A stretch of DNA of 64,000 nt from Tritrichomonas musculus (GCA_039105265.1 JAPFFF010000018.1:2542001-2606000), one strand, 5' to 3'; positions 8,995 to 19,244 are shown, counted from the first letter of the stretch. Program-made: numbers and translations. Notes: generated by a model from the letters alone, not told the origin.

Positions 8995-11388
8995 TCAAAA
9001 AGGAACTTCAATATTCAATTTCTTTAAATCCGCAATCGAATTATCAAGCATATCCTGAAGCACTAAGTTTTGTTGGTTTGTGTCATTAATAGCCTCCTCA
9101 AAAGCCTGATTAACGTCATATTGAAGATCTTGATTCTTCATCTCGAAAATTTGGTGCTGAAGATGCAAAGATTGAATTTTTGAGTGCATTTTGACTGATT
9201 TCTTTTTCACATCAGATATACTATCAATCAACTTAGTATTACCATTTTCAATTTCAGCAATTTCGTTCTTCATTATCAAATTTTCTTTATTTGCCTCTTC
9301 AGCATTTGATTTATTAATTCTTATGTTTAAATTAGTAAACTTTGTAATTAATTTTTCAATTTCTTTTTCAGCTTCTTCTTTAGATAAGTTTTGACCATTG
9401 CAACTAACTTTATCTTTATTACTTTTTTGTGCCTCATTGTATTGATTTGTGATTTCAACATATTGCTTGTTCACTTCTTGCGCTTGGGCCATCATATCGT
9501 CATAATCGCTTTTTGAATTACAGCGAAGAAGTGTCAGTTCGTTTTCAGTCTTCTTTCGAAGTCGGCGAGCAGACTTAATTTGTTTCCTTTGCTCCTCTTC
9601 AATAAGATTTTGTTTCCTGTTTCGATAAAGTTGCTTGACATTGTTTAATTGCTGTTGTAAATTGGCACTTTTATCTGTAACTTTTTCGTTGTCGCCATCA
9701 TCAAAGGAATTTGAGTCGTTTTCTTCATCATTATTCGGATTTTGACTTTTTTCTTCCCTTTGAAGTTCCAATTTAATCTTATTAGCCAATTCTTCTTCAT
9801 GTTGAGTTTTTTGATCATTGAAATCTGATATGATTTTATCAAGCTTAGATCTCATCTCATCATTTACTTGCTGCGCTTTTTTAAAGTCTTTTCGGATTTG
9901 CTGATCGTTCCCGTTCGTTTCATAAGTCTTTGCTGTTGCTTTTTGTATTACTTTATTAATTTGAATACATTTGACTCGTAATTGAAAAAGTTCTTTATTT
10001 AATTCTGATCTTTTATTTGCTAATTCGGAATTCTTTTGATAGCCTGAAAGTGTATTTGATTGTTTTGGATTGGAATTTGCATCTATTTGATCAAGTAAAA
10101 AGCTGTTTGCTGCATCTAGCCTGACTTGCTCAAGCTCAAGTTCTCGGATTTCAGTTCGAAGTGGATTGAGAGGAACATACATTGATGAAGATTTTGTACT
10201 ACGACTTGTATTTTGCGCTGAAAGTTGTTTTGACTTTTGCTTTAATTGAGAAATTGTAGATTTAAGATTTTTGATTTCATTTAACTCTTCTTTCCTTTTG
10301 TCTTCGAGCTCAATTCTTTTTTCCGACTTCTTCTTTTGCATTTCTTCTATTTGTTTCTTAAGTTTAGCGTTCTCTTCTTTTGCATTGGAAATGTTAATTG
10401 ATAATTGATCTTCAGAATCAGTATATGTATTACTACTGTTATCGTTATTCTTATCGTTTGCCATATGAAAAGCAGGCTGAGATTTCTTTGCTGTTAGTGC
10501 CTTTTTTGGAGAAACTTTTGAGGATGGAGAAGATGCGTATTCATCGTGAATTAATGATTGAAAAGTTTGCGTATCTTCATCTATATGAGTAAAAAATCTA
10601 TCTGATGTTGCTTTGATATCTTTAAGATTTTGTAATTGAGTTAAAATAGGTGAAAGGACAGGTGTCAATTGAAAATTAACATTGCGCTGCTTTGAATTTA
10701 CATCACCACTTGAAATATAAGCTTGTAAATCTTTGAATTCAGAAAGAATATACGAAAAATTTTCGTTAGAATCTTGGTTCAGTTCCTCTATAGTATGATT
10801 GACTAATTGAGAAACTTCGTCTTGCTTATCTTCATTTCCAATAAATTTGATGTAATCTTTTAAAGATGCAAGCGATTTTTTAATCGAACTTTTTGTCGAA
10901 TAAATTTGATGATTAAACTCTTGAACTAATGTATTTTGAAATCCATTCCATATTTTCCAAAATTGTTTTGAAATTGATTCATTTTTTGTTTTAGTTTGAA
11001 CAATTTTCGATCCAATATTCTTTATAAGTTTGATCTGATCAATTAAAGAATTTCTTATATTTGCAGATATAAATCTTCGCTTTGGAATTTCAGTTAAATA
11101 GAACTGGCATGGTTCCTCAATTTCAAAACATGGTTTCCTTGTTAGAATTTTTGAATTAGAAGGCTTGATATATGATGATTTGAGAATTGATGGAGCTGAT
11201 TTCGATCGTGAAGGATCAATTTTTCCCTTATATTTTGAATGAGATGATTGCAATTTATTCATTGGTTTTTTGAGAATATCAAATTTTGAAATTTTTGAAT
11301 GAAAAATTTGAAAGCCTTTTTGTCCCCTTTTTAAATTCAAATCTGAGGAGAACAAAAAAAAACATATACATGGATATGGTTGATACAT
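8995..11388 (-). CDS. Long coiled-coil protein
   Basis: This is a coiled-coil protein of about 797 aa if it starts at the ATG at 11388. An ATG at 11262 (MNKLQSSHSK, 755 aa) is at least as likely, because the residues between look non-coding and a TTCATTC initiator-like motif lies about 40 bases upstream of 11262. The longest frame begins at a TTG at 11463 and is not used. The N-terminal 100 residues are basic and Ser/Lys-rich. Residues about 330-797 are largely heptad-type coiled coil, with an acidic break (NNDEENDSNSFDDGD). No enzymatic domain is seen. It is probably a cytoskeletal or centrosome/axoneme-associated structural protein, but no family is recognised. It is divergent from the axonemal candidate at 11598. 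Confidence 0.85.
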   Translation of the reverse strand: MYQPYPCICFFLFSSDLNLKRGQKGFQIFHSKISKFDILKKPMNKLQSSHSKYKGKIDPSRSKSAPSILKSSYIKPSNSKILTRKPCFEIEEPCQFYLTEIPKRRFISANIRNSLIDQIKLIKNIGSKIVQTKTKNESISKQFWKIWNGFQNTLVQEFNHQIYSTKSSIKKSLASLKDYIKFIGNEDKQDEVSQLVNHTIEELNQDSNENFSYILSEFKDLQAYISSGDVNSKQRNVNFQLTPVLSPILTQLQNLKDIKATSDRFFTHIDEDTQTFQSLIHDEYASSPSSKVSPKKALTAKKSQPAFHMANDKNNDNSSNTYTDSEDQLSINISNAKEENAKLKKQIEEMQKKKSEKRIELEDKRKEELNEIKNLKSTISQLKQKSKQLSAQNTSRSTKSSSMYVPLNPLRTEIRELELEQVRLDAANSFLLDQIDANSNPKQSNTLSGYQKNSELANKRSELNKELFQLRVKCIQINKVIQKATAKTYETNGNDQQIRKDFKKAQQVNDEMRSKLDKIISDFNDQKTQHEEELANKIKLELQREEKSQNPNNDEENDSNSFDDGDNEKVTDKSANLQQQLNNVKQLYRNRKQNLIEEEQRKQIKSARRLRKKTENELTLLRCNSKSDYDDMMAQAQEVNKQYVEITNQYNEAQKSNKDKVSCNGQNLSKEEAEKEIEKLITKFTNLNIRINKSNAEEANKENLIMKNEIAEIENGNTKLIDSISDVKKKSVKMHSKIQSLHLQHQIFEMKNQDLQYDVNQAFEEAINDTNQQNLVLQDMLDNSIADLKKLNIEVPF

Positions 11389-11597
11389 GAGCTTTTCACC
11401 AACCAATTGATTATTTGAAAATATGACATTCTTAATCTTATGATAATATTTTATTATATTCAAGATTTTATTTTTTACAAGATGCGTTTAATATTGAATG
11501 ATTATTAACTACAGTTTTTGAAAAAATTGAATAAAAATGAAAAAACGTTATTTTAAATAACGGACAATTTCAATCTATTTTATAAAAAAAAAGAGCA

Positions 11598-12713
11598 ATG
11601 ACTGCAAGTTGGATGTCTCCAAAAAGCGATTATGACCCATCAACATTTTGGTCTACTACATATTCATCTTCTTATACTCGACCAAATACAACTCAATCAC
11701 GTTGCACTTTTCCAGAATTACGATCAAACGATATATCTGGATTTTCATCTAACAACCGTGTTTCGCCACTCGATTTAGCCCCTCTCGATGATAAATCTAT
11801 ATATGGGACAACTTCATCGCACGCAGCTCACTCAGAAGTTTCGACAATCAAAACTTTAATGAAATCAAAACCGATTACTCATGCAGTTATGGAGCATTCA
11901 GGCTTTTGGCGAGAACCAGAACCGAATGTTCTTTATGATTCACCAACAATGAGGAAAAAAAATGAACGTGAAAGAGAAGTGAATGCTTCTTATTTGGATC
12001 CTCTTACATTAAAACGTATGGCGCATAAAAATCCAATTGATGGTGAAAACAATGGAGCTGGACCACGATGGGGATCCACTACAAATAGAACAGCTTATTC
12101 AAGGTATGAAAATTCACACGACAGATATTGGAAAACGGACAGAAACCTAATTGGGCCAAAGGATGAAAACAGCTTCACAAGGCAGCATGTAACAATAGGA
12201 GAAAAGCCTATTGACGAGCAGACCTCTACCATGAAAGCTTCTTATAGGATGCCTCCACGAATTGTATCTGCTGAAATACCCAATAGAACAGTGATGGAAC
12301 AATCTGGTTTTTCGAATTCGGTTTCACCTACTATGAACAGAAAAATGATGCTCTCTGATGTTAGCGCCAATGATTTACATCCAATTGAAGTTAGTCGATT
12401 GAAGCATAAAAACACTCCCGAGTACCAAAATTTATATTACCCCGATCCTTATATGTCTACAAATCAAGTTAGTTATCGAAATCCAATTAGAACAATGCAA
12501 AGAGCTATGACTGCTACTGCTTCAATAAGAAGAGGAAATACAGGATATAACTCAAATGAAACAATTACCGTTGGAGCTCCTGGCGATCCAAGATATCACA
12601 AAACTGGAAAATCAGAAACCACAAAGAAATTTAAAGACCCTGCAACTTTACGAAATCATGATGTCCAACAAACTCCAAATATTGTCGAACGGTCTGGTTA
12701 CTGGGCAACCTAA
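11598..12713 (+). CDS. Probable axonemal/microtubule-associated protein with three ExSG[FY] motifs
   Basis: The protein has 371 aa and is rich in Ser, Thr, Asn, Arg and Tyr, with no membrane segment. The motif [VI][MV]E[HQR]SG[FY] occurs three times: VMEHSGFW, VMEQSGFS and, at the very C-terminus, IVERSGYWAT. Short aromatic-basic segments such as ASYRMPPR, VSYRNPIR and TAYSRYENSHDRYWKT lie between them. Spaced, mostly extended repeats of this kind are typical of flagellar microtubule-inner proteins, so an axonemal role is inferred; I cannot name a specific family. An initiator-like TTTCAATCTA lies about 30 bases before the ATG. Confidence 0.8.
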   Translation: MTASWMSPKSDYDPSTFWSTTYSSSYTRPNTTQSRCTFPELRSNDISGFSSNNRVSPLDLAPLDDKSIYGTTSSHAAHSEVSTIKTLMKSKPITHAVMEHSGFWREPEPNVLYDSPTMRKKNEREREVNASYLDPLTLKRMAHKNPIDGENNGAGPRWGSTTNRTAYSRYENSHDRYWKTDRNLIGPKDENSFTRQHVTIGEKPIDEQTSTMKASYRMPPRIVSAEIPNRTVMEQSGFSNSVSPTMNRKMMLSDVSANDLHPIEVSRLKHKNTPEYQNLYYPDPYMSTNQVSYRNPIRTMQRAMTATASIRRGNTGYNSNETITVGAPGDPRYHKTGKSETTKKFKDPATLRNHDVQQTPNIVERSGYWAT

Positions 12714-13072
12714 ATTCAATTGTACTATTTGATTTTAAAAACAGATTTATATTATATTTTGCAAAAAACTGATTTATTGGTAAATAAACTTGTGACTCGT
12801 TATATTGATTTAATATTATTAAACATCGTATTTTAAAGTTTGTCCCATCTTTTAATTTTTAATAAAGAATTCAATATAGTTATATTTTCAAATTCCATTG
12901 GTATTTTGATTTTTAATATTAAAGAAATATTTATGTAATTTTCTTTTGATATGAAATATATTCTTTAGTGAAGTCAGGACAATGCATATCGATAGATATA
13001 TGCATATTAACTTTTTTTTTTTTGAATTAAATAAATATAACTCATTCAAAATATTTGAATAATTCATTATCA
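12714..13072. other. Intergenic, nothing recognised
   Basis: AT-rich spacer. The small minus-strand frame at 12888-13073 is hydrophobic and low-complexity and starts from a shadow of the next gene's leader. I see no gene, RNA or repeat here. Confidence 0.5.
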
Positions 13073-13888
13073 ATGGATTTTTTGCAATTTAGTTTGAACA
13101 AATCTTCCGACAAAAGCTACTTTGAAGTATGCTCATGTGAAGTAAGCAATTTATATTTAGAAGGAGTTATTTTTTCACCCAATTATGATTTATTAATTTA
13201 TTTTATTGATTCGGATTTATTTAAGCAATATGAGTCTTTTTTTTTTACAGTCAAAATCGAAATTTATCTTCCAAATTGTAAGAAAATTCAAAGTTATAAT
13301 TTAAGCGTATGTTTTTCTTCCAAAAAATATTTTTCAAGATTTTCAGGTCTTTTTGATGATATTAAATATGGATCTTATACTGTAAAAATTTTATTTACGT
13401 TTAATAACGCGAATGTTCTAAAAAACAAACAATATTCTCGCAAAACTTTTTCAAAAAAGATCAATATTGTTACTCTTGAAAGCATCAAAGCTGATAAAAT
13501 ATACTGTGATAATTATGTTACTCCTATTACAAATGATCAAAGTGTTAAAGATATTTTTGCTGATTATAATTTGAATAAACAATACTTATATATCTCATTT
13601 CCTGGAACAAAGGAAATTATTGGACCATTTACAATAAAAGAAATTAAGAGATCATTAATATCGCAGTATCATACTTCAGTCTTCTTAATTCCAATCAGAC
13701 AGGGCAATTTAGCATTTTTTGTTGAAAATAATAAATATGGATCAGAATTTTTTGGTGCTTTTCCTCTTTCTGAAATCCCAAAATTATTTGGGAATGATTA
13801 TGAAAACTTTACTGTTAATGATCAGCCATTTAACCAAGATCGGAAATATCCTTCTGGGACAATTATTAAAGCAGATATTATTATGTAA
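13073..13888 (+). CDS. Hypothetical protein (weak GYF-like C-terminus)
   Basis: The protein has 271 aa from the ATG at 13073; the longer frame begins at a TTG at 13055. It is not recognised. Residues 1-130 look like a beta-rich module with alternating hydrophobic strands (IEIYLPN, YTVKILFTF). The C-terminal 95 residues contain ISFPGTKEIIGPFTIKEIKR, with the spacing of the start of a GYF domain (hydrophobic strand, GPF, then a helix), but the diagnostic bulge-helix and GYF aromatics are not evident. I regard the resemblance as suggestive only. It is notable because the CD2BP2-like protein at 48551 lacks its GYF domain. Confidence 0.75.
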   Translation: MDFLQFSLNKSSDKSYFEVCSCEVSNLYLEGVIFSPNYDLLIYFIDSDLFKQYESFFFTVKIEIYLPNCKKIQSYNLSVCFSSKKYFSRFSGLFDDIKYGSYTVKILFTFNNANVLKNKQYSRKTFSKKINIVTLESIKADKIYCDNYVTPITNDQSVKDIFADYNLNKQYLYISFPGTKEIIGPFTIKEIKRSLISQYHTSVFLIPIRQGNLAFFVENNKYGSEFFGAFPLSEIPKLFGNDYENFTVNDQPFNQDRKYPSGTIIKADIIM

Positions 13889-14123
13889 TATTTTATGAAA
13901 TTATATTATTCATCAAATAAGTCATTCAATATGATGTTTGTATAAATATAGAATATTTGTTTTTATAAATCTTTTTATCTTTCGTATATTTAAATATATT
14001 TTCTAAAAAATTGAACTTCACCAAGAAAAAGAAGAATGAATAATACTTACTAATAATCATATTTGATTAGTATTTAAGACAAATAATAAATTTATTATCT
14101 ATTATATAATATTTATTTCATAA

Positions 14124-15839
14124 TTATACTTCTTCAAGTGAATTTTCTTCATGGTTTGATTCAGAAACTGATTTTTCTTCTTGATTATATTCAGAAACAG
14201 AATTATTTTGTTGAACTTTTCCTAGATTCAATTCGCTATCTTTTGGCGCTTTCCATAGAAAGCGCAACTTCCAAATAATAACGATAATTGTAATTAAAAC
14301 TGCCCACAAGTCATGCCCAATGAAAGAAAAAAGCATTCTAACGGGATCGTTTTTCTTTGTATAATATAGGATAAATGAAAAAATAGGAATTGGTATCAGC
14401 ATTGTCAAAACTGATGTCACAATAGATAAAATAACCATTTTCATTGCCTGCAACGTTGCTGCTGTTGTAAGAATAATTTGATTTGCAAAACAAGATGCGA
14501 AACCAATTCGAAGCATTTTCGGTGCTACTTCTAAATATTTTTCACTTTTTCCCCAAATTCTTGCGATTTGCTTTGGAATTGACTCAATTAAGATACAAAC
14601 AAAAGTTGTCCAGATTGTTCCAATAAGAACGGTCAGTAGAAACATTTGTAAAAGTCTATTAAAACGTTCACATCCAAAAGCATATGAAGCAGCAGGAAGG
14701 AATCCTTGATTCAATCCATTACAAATGCAAATTGCAAATGCGTAAAGGCGATCGTTCACATTCCAAGCAGCCATAACTTCAACATAATTGCCAGCATTTG
14801 TTGCTGATTGAGCAACAAGTTTGGATAAAATCAAAATTGGAAGTGAAGATGCAAGATTGGCAATAAGTTGACTTAATGAAACACGCAGAGCTTTCAAGCT
14901 GTGTGGACTAAACTTTTTAATATACATATTAAATTTCGGTTTAACGACAAATTTTCCTTTGAATAAGCAAACATAAAGGCAAATCATTGGAATAAAGTTA
15001 GATATTGCCGTAGCTAACGAAGCACCCCACATTCCACTCTTAATTCCAAGTAGGAAAAGTGGATCAAAGCAAGCCATATTTAAAATTGCTGATGAAACCT
15101 GACAAATTCCATATATGCCTGAATTACCCATTGCTTGTAATAAACCGCAAAGTGATAAGTAAGTATAATTTAGCATACTGCAGCAAAGTGCTGGAAGGAG
15201 ATAATCCATGCACATTGGAACAATTTCGTCATCGCCTCCATACCATCTCATCAATGGATCAACACAAGGTAAAAAAATTGCTGGTATAATAATTCCTACA
15301 ATAATACAAATACGGAAAAAATCAACAACAACTTGCGAGCATTCCTCTTTTAAATGTTTTCCAAATAAATATGATATTCTAGCACTTACAGCAACATTAA
15401 AATACTGAGCAAATGCAATATTAATAAAATCAATAACCAAAATAATACTCATAACTGTCATCCCTTTTGTCCCTATTGATCTTGAGATCCAAAAAGAGTC
15501 CATGATTCCATACAAAGATTGTGCAATTTGTGATAAAAGTGGGCCAACCATTAAGTTGCATAACGTAATTAATGGTGGCCTTCCACCAAGTCGATATTGT
15601 TCATCTTTTTTTAACTTATGATGAGGTAGATCATCACTATTACTTAAATTATCGTTTTGATCATTGGAATCATCATAATAATTGTTTTCATTATCGCTTT
15701 CATTGAGATTATTATCAGGGTTATCCAAATTTATTTCATTCTTAGATTTGGTATCTTCTTGCGTAGAGCCTAAAGATTGTGATTCGGATTTATCTTCGTT
15801 CAAATCAAAATTTTCATTATTTGATTCATTCATACTCAT
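14124..15839 (-). CDS. MATE-family multidrug/toxin extrusion transporter
   Basis: A membrane antiporter of the MATE (multi antimicrobial extrusion) family, which exports organic cations in exchange for H+ or Na+. It has 571 aa from the ATG at 15839 (MSMNES); an in-frame ATG at 15887 would add 16 residues. A roughly 85-residue acidic Asn/Asp-rich cytosolic head precedes about 12 membrane helices. Features of the fold are visible: the first helix region PLITLCNLMVGPLLSQIAQS, LYGIMDSFWISRSIG, and the second-half signature with ANLASSLPILILSKLVAQ followed by AAWNVNDRLYAFAICICNGLNQG. The C-terminal tail is Glu/Ser-rich. Prokaryote-like MATE proteins are common in protists. Substrate unknown. Confidence 0.88.
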   Translation of the reverse strand: MSMNESNNENFDLNEDKSESQSLGSTQEDTKSKNEINLDNPDNNLNESDNENNYYDDSNDQNDNLSNSDDLPHHKLKKDEQYRLGGRPPLITLCNLMVGPLLSQIAQSLYGIMDSFWISRSIGTKGMTVMSIILVIDFINIAFAQYFNVAVSARISYLFGKHLKEECSQVVVDFFRICIIVGIIIPAIFLPCVDPLMRWYGGDDEIVPMCMDYLLPALCCSMLNYTYLSLCGLLQAMGNSGIYGICQVSSAILNMACFDPLFLLGIKSGMWGASLATAISNFIPMICLYVCLFKGKFVVKPKFNMYIKKFSPHSLKALRVSLSQLIANLASSLPILILSKLVAQSATNAGNYVEVMAAWNVNDRLYAFAICICNGLNQGFLPAASYAFGCERFNRLLQMFLLTVLIGTIWTTFVCILIESIPKQIARIWGKSEKYLEVAPKMLRIGFASCFANQIILTTAATLQAMKMVILSIVTSVLTMLIPIPIFSFILYYTKKNDPVRMLFSFIGHDLWAVLITIIVIIWKLRFLWKAPKDSELNLGKVQQNNSVSEYNQEEKSVSESNHEENSLEEV

Positions 15840-16800
15840 CAATTTGTAAAGAGATGAAATGTTAATCAGTAATTGAATTGATTGCATTCAAAAGAAAAAA
15901 ACTTTTATTCAATTTTATTGAAATCATATTCAAATATTCACTATTAAAAAATATTTTTTTTCAAAAGTTATTCAATTTTGGAGCGAATTCTGCATTTTTT
16001 TATCCAAATTAAAAATACTGTTTTATATTGAAACCACAAAGAACCCCTGATCATTTAATTTGCTTGATAAAACATTAAATAAAATATGTCATTTACTGTT
16101 ATAAATATTCAGTTAATAGGGGAATAAGAGATTGAATTTTTTTTTTTACTTAAATTTAATGCAAATATGGCATGATTATTTTCATTAAATGAATGAAAAG
16201 TACAAAATTTCTAGTTTCATTTGATTCTTTTACGATTGTAAAATCATATCAACGAAAATATTCATTTCTCAAGAAATCTGTTTAGAAATTAAAGCACAAT
16301 AGAATGTTAATTAATTAAATGTAAAGTCAAATAAAAATAAAAATCATCATAAAATTTTTATCGTAAGTGGCTCAAAGGTATCCAAACTCATTCTTTTCGA
16401 TTGATTATTTTATATTTATTTTTCTATTATTTTGGAGAATATATAAATATATATTCATACTAATATTAAATATATTTCTAGAATTTTATAAGATAATTAT
16501 AGTTTTTGTATCTAAATATTTTGAATAGTTTTCGATATTTTTTTTTTTTAAAAAGTTATAAATTTTATATAATTAAAAGCTATAATATCTGTATGTTTAT
16601 TTAGTTAAATATAAAATAATTCATTTTATTAAATCATTTAATATATTTATATATATATTTACAAAAATTTATAAATATATATTTTATAAATTAAATGTTT
16701 AATATAAGGATATTTATAAATTATATTTTTGTTCAATTTTCTTTATATTCAAATTATAATTTAAACCGTTAATTTCATTGAATAATTGAATAATATTGTC

Positions 16801-16832
16801 CACATCACATATATAGTTTGAGATGTGATGTG
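16801..16832. repeat. Perfect 10-bp inverted repeat (hairpin)
   Basis: CACATCACAT and ATGTGATGTG are separated by 12 bases. It could be a hairpin or a dyad protein-binding site. Chance is unlikely given the mixed base composition, but its role is unknown. Confidence 0.5.
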
Positions 16833-17038
16833 AAAATATTTTAGATTTATCTGATTTTTGTAGGCCAAGAGTGGAATTTTGAATATATTAAAATGTTTGA
16901 TATTTTATTTAAAAAATATATTAATAATAAAATACTTTTTTTTTCTAGAAAATTTTAAGGTATTAACAATTTATTTTTCTACAATATTATGGTCAAATAT
17001 TGAATGATTTATATTTTATTTTTGAAAAAATCGATTTC

Positions 17039-17157
17039 TCAGAGGTGAGGACGCTGACTTCACTTAATTCTATTAATATGTGAATATATAAATCCTGTGA
17101 AGATTTATCAGAGGTGCGGACGCTGACTTCACTTAATTTGATTAATATGTGAATATG
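17039..17157. repeat. 69-bp tandem duplication
   Basis: TCAGAGGTGAGGACGCTGAC at 17039 recurs with one change at 17108, and both copies continue through CTTCACTTAATT, TATTAATATGTGAATAT. Decayed further pieces (CTTAATTCTATTAATAT at about 17190 and ATCCTGTGAAGAT at about 17273) suggest a third copy. The GC-richer core GGACGCTGACTTCACT stands out from the surrounding DNA. Confidence 0.8.
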
Positions 17158-17382
17158 ATATTTTTAAAAATTAAAACAAAGATTTACTTCCTTAATTCTA
17201 TTAATATATTTACATTATTAAATTATTTAATAATTGATTCTAATATACGTGATTTGTTAATTAAGAAATATAGATCCTGTGAAGATAATAATATACAAAA
17301 GTTAGACCTTATCATATTCAAATTTATGATTTTTTTTCTATATGTTTAAACAAAAAGTTTATCAATAAAAATGTGGTTACAT

Positions 17383-17480
17383 TTTAGCTGGGTGCTTTTA
17401 TAAGCAACAAAAAACGTAAAATATCACCATGATTACAACTTTAAAAGACCAGAGCCAAACACCATACCCAGGCTCTTTTT
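17383..17480 (+). ncRNA. Possible small structured RNA
   Basis: A GC-richer segment in very AT-rich DNA. It contains a hairpin TGCTTTTATAAGCA (17393-17406) and a second stem AGAGCC (17451-17456) with GGCTCT (17471-17476), followed directly by a T run as in a polymerase III terminator. AGCTGGGTG at the left edge can also pair with ACCCAGGCT at the right. It matches no snRNA or snoRNA consensus that I can recall. The evidence is structural only. Confidence 0.3.
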
Positions 17481-17588
17481 GCAATTTTTGGATATAATTT
17501 ACATCCTTAATCAAAATATTACAAATAATCAAATATTATTTGAGAAAAAGAAATATGAATTTTTTATTTACGTTTAAAATTTTAAAAA

Positions 17589-18011
17589 ATGAGTAGCGAA
17601 ATTGTTGTTCTATGGGATTGCAGAGCTAAATGTCAAAAACCAATTGAAGTTTGGAAAAGTATCGTTGATACAACCAAAGGTGTAAAGCCAACATCGTTAT
17701 TAATCCTACAGCCTCCAAATTGCCAAATTCCACAACCACTTCAGACAGTCATGAGGATGACCAATACAAAGATGTTTGTTGGAAATGATGCTGTTGAGTT
17801 TGCTTTTCTGGAATTATGCCTATCAATTACTTCTTACCCTGGTGCAAATATTATTCTTGTTACTGATGATCTTGTTACTTTTGTACGTCCATTTAGATTA
17901 AATGCAGATTCAAAAGCAACTATAATTACTTCTTCTCAGCTTCCATGGCCTCTTAACCAAGCTTCATGGACGAAATCATTGCGCTTTTTATCATCATCTC
18001 GTAAGAAATAA
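17589..18011 (+). CDS. Small NYN/PIN-like domain protein
   Basis: The protein has 140 aa. It opens with a buried strand and acidic residue (IVVLWDCRAK) and continues through a Rossmann-like pattern. Near residues 60-105 it reads FVGNDAVEFAFLELCLSI then ANIILVTDDLVTFVRPF. The order Asp in the first strand, later ND/E and a strand ending in TDD resembles NYN/PIN nuclease folds, where these acidic residues bind metal. This is an inference from pattern; it could instead be an unrelated alpha/beta protein. No partner gene is apparent. Confidence 0.8.
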   Translation: MSSEIVVLWDCRAKCQKPIEVWKSIVDTTKGVKPTSLLILQPPNCQIPQPLQTVMRMTNTKMFVGNDAVEFAFLELCLSITSYPGANIILVTDDLVTFVRPFRLNADSKATIITSSQLPWPLNQASWTKSLRFLSSSRKK

Positions 18012-18129
18012 AGAAAATTATTATTATTTAAAGTATAAACATAATTAAATGTTTTGATAAGTATATCTTTTTTCTATTCTTTTAGTTGTAAAATCATGAT
18101 TTTGACTAGCTTTGTTTCAATTATATAAT

Positions 18130-19053
18130 ATGGATTCTCATGAAATAAATCCTTTTTCACCAATCCCTCCAACAAAAAAAGGTTTTTGTGCATCTTTTTT
18201 TACATTTTTCTTTGCTTTTTTGAAATTTCCTTTGTTTTTTATCTCACTATCTTTATCTTTCGTATACACCATGATAGCATCTATAATTCCAATTGTTGTC
18301 ATAAAGCGTATTATTATAAAATTCGCATCAAAAATCTTATTTAAATTACTTTTGTATATTACAGGATTATTATCAATTAATAAGCAGCCAACACCTTTGA
18401 TTGACACTTATTCATCTCCACAAGAAGTAAAAAATCCAAAGGCAGGTGATATTATTATCTCTAATTTTGCTTCATATCTCAATCTTTTATGGTTTCAATC
18501 AGAATATTCCCCTATTTTTGTTATTCCTTGTGATGAAACAAATGTTTATGTGTTTGGATTTTTCAATCTTTTGATCAAAATTTTATCATGTCAATCTCTT
18601 AAAAATTCAAATAAAAAGCCACTTTCAGAAGTTGTGAAAAAAGCAAAAAAACTCGGTTTCCCAATTGTAATTTTTCCAGAAGGATCTGTTACCAATGGTG
18701 AATACATAATTAATTTCCGTGAATTTGGAAAAGGATTAAATACAAGCGAAATTAATTTTTTTATTTATGGATTTATACATTTTGACTATACAGTGTCTCC
18801 AAATTTCACTATTGGTGATGGATTCATCCATTTTTTGAAAATGTTAGGACGACCTTTTTCAGGAATGAAAATTAAGATAGCGTTACCTCAAGATATTCCA
18901 AAAACCGAAATGAATTCTATTGATTCTTCTTGGATTTCAAAATGTAGAATGATAATGGCAACGATAATGGGAGCCAAAACAGTAAATGTTGATGGATCTG
19001 AATTTGAAAAATTATATTCACGTAATTCAAAAAGAAAAAGAAAAGACGATTGA
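18130..19053 (+). CDS. PlsC/LPLAT acyltransferase-like protein lacking the HX4D motif
   Basis: A membrane-bound lysophospholipid acyltransferase-like protein of 307 aa, starting at the ATG at 18130 (the longer frame starts at TTG 18112). A hydrophobic hairpin at about residues 20-80 precedes the domain. Motif III is well kept: FPEGSVTNG at 182-190. Motif I, normally NHxSxxD and containing the catalytic His and Asp, reads SNFASYLN at 111-118, so His is Phe and Asp is Asn. Known acyltransferases need both, so this is probably a non-catalytic member, comparable in concept to AUP1, though no CUE domain is present. The C-terminus is very basic (KRKRKDD). Confidence 0.85.
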   Translation: MDSHEINPFSPIPPTKKGFCASFFTFFFAFLKFPLFFISLSLSFVYTMIASIIPIVVIKRIIIKFASKILFKLLLYITGLLSINKQPTPLIDTYSSPQEVKNPKAGDIIISNFASYLNLLWFQSEYSPIFVIPCDETNVYVFGFFNLLIKILSCQSLKNSNKKPLSEVVKKAKKLGFPIVIFPEGSVTNGEYIINFREFGKGLNTSEINFFIYGFIHFDYTVSPNFTIGDGFIHFLKMLGRPFSGMKIKIALPQDIPKTEMNSIDSSWISKCRMIMATIMGAKTVNVDGSEFEKLYSRNSKRKRKDD

Positions 19054-19244
19054 TTTCATACATTATATTATTTTGTGTGTAAACGTACAGAATAACTAGT
19101 ATTTATTAACGAATAATTTTCGATATTTTTTTTAAATGAATATGAATAAAAACTAAAATAGATTGTCCATAATTTCATAATTTCCGCTTTGTTTTATTAT
19201 TTTTAAATTTAATATCTAAAAATCGCTAAAAAAAAAAAAAAAAG

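Larger units (their letters stand above)
15840..17588. other. Long AT-rich intergenic region with small repeats and possible RNA
   Basis: About 1.7 kb without a convincing protein gene. It holds a perfect 10-bp inverted repeat (CACATCACAT 16801-16810, ATGTGATGTG 16823-16832), a 69-bp tandem duplication at 17039-17157 and a GC-richer structured segment at 17383-17480, each listed separately. A 66-codon frame at 17149-17349 overlaps the duplication and has AT-biased composition, so I do not call it. Confidence 0.6.
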
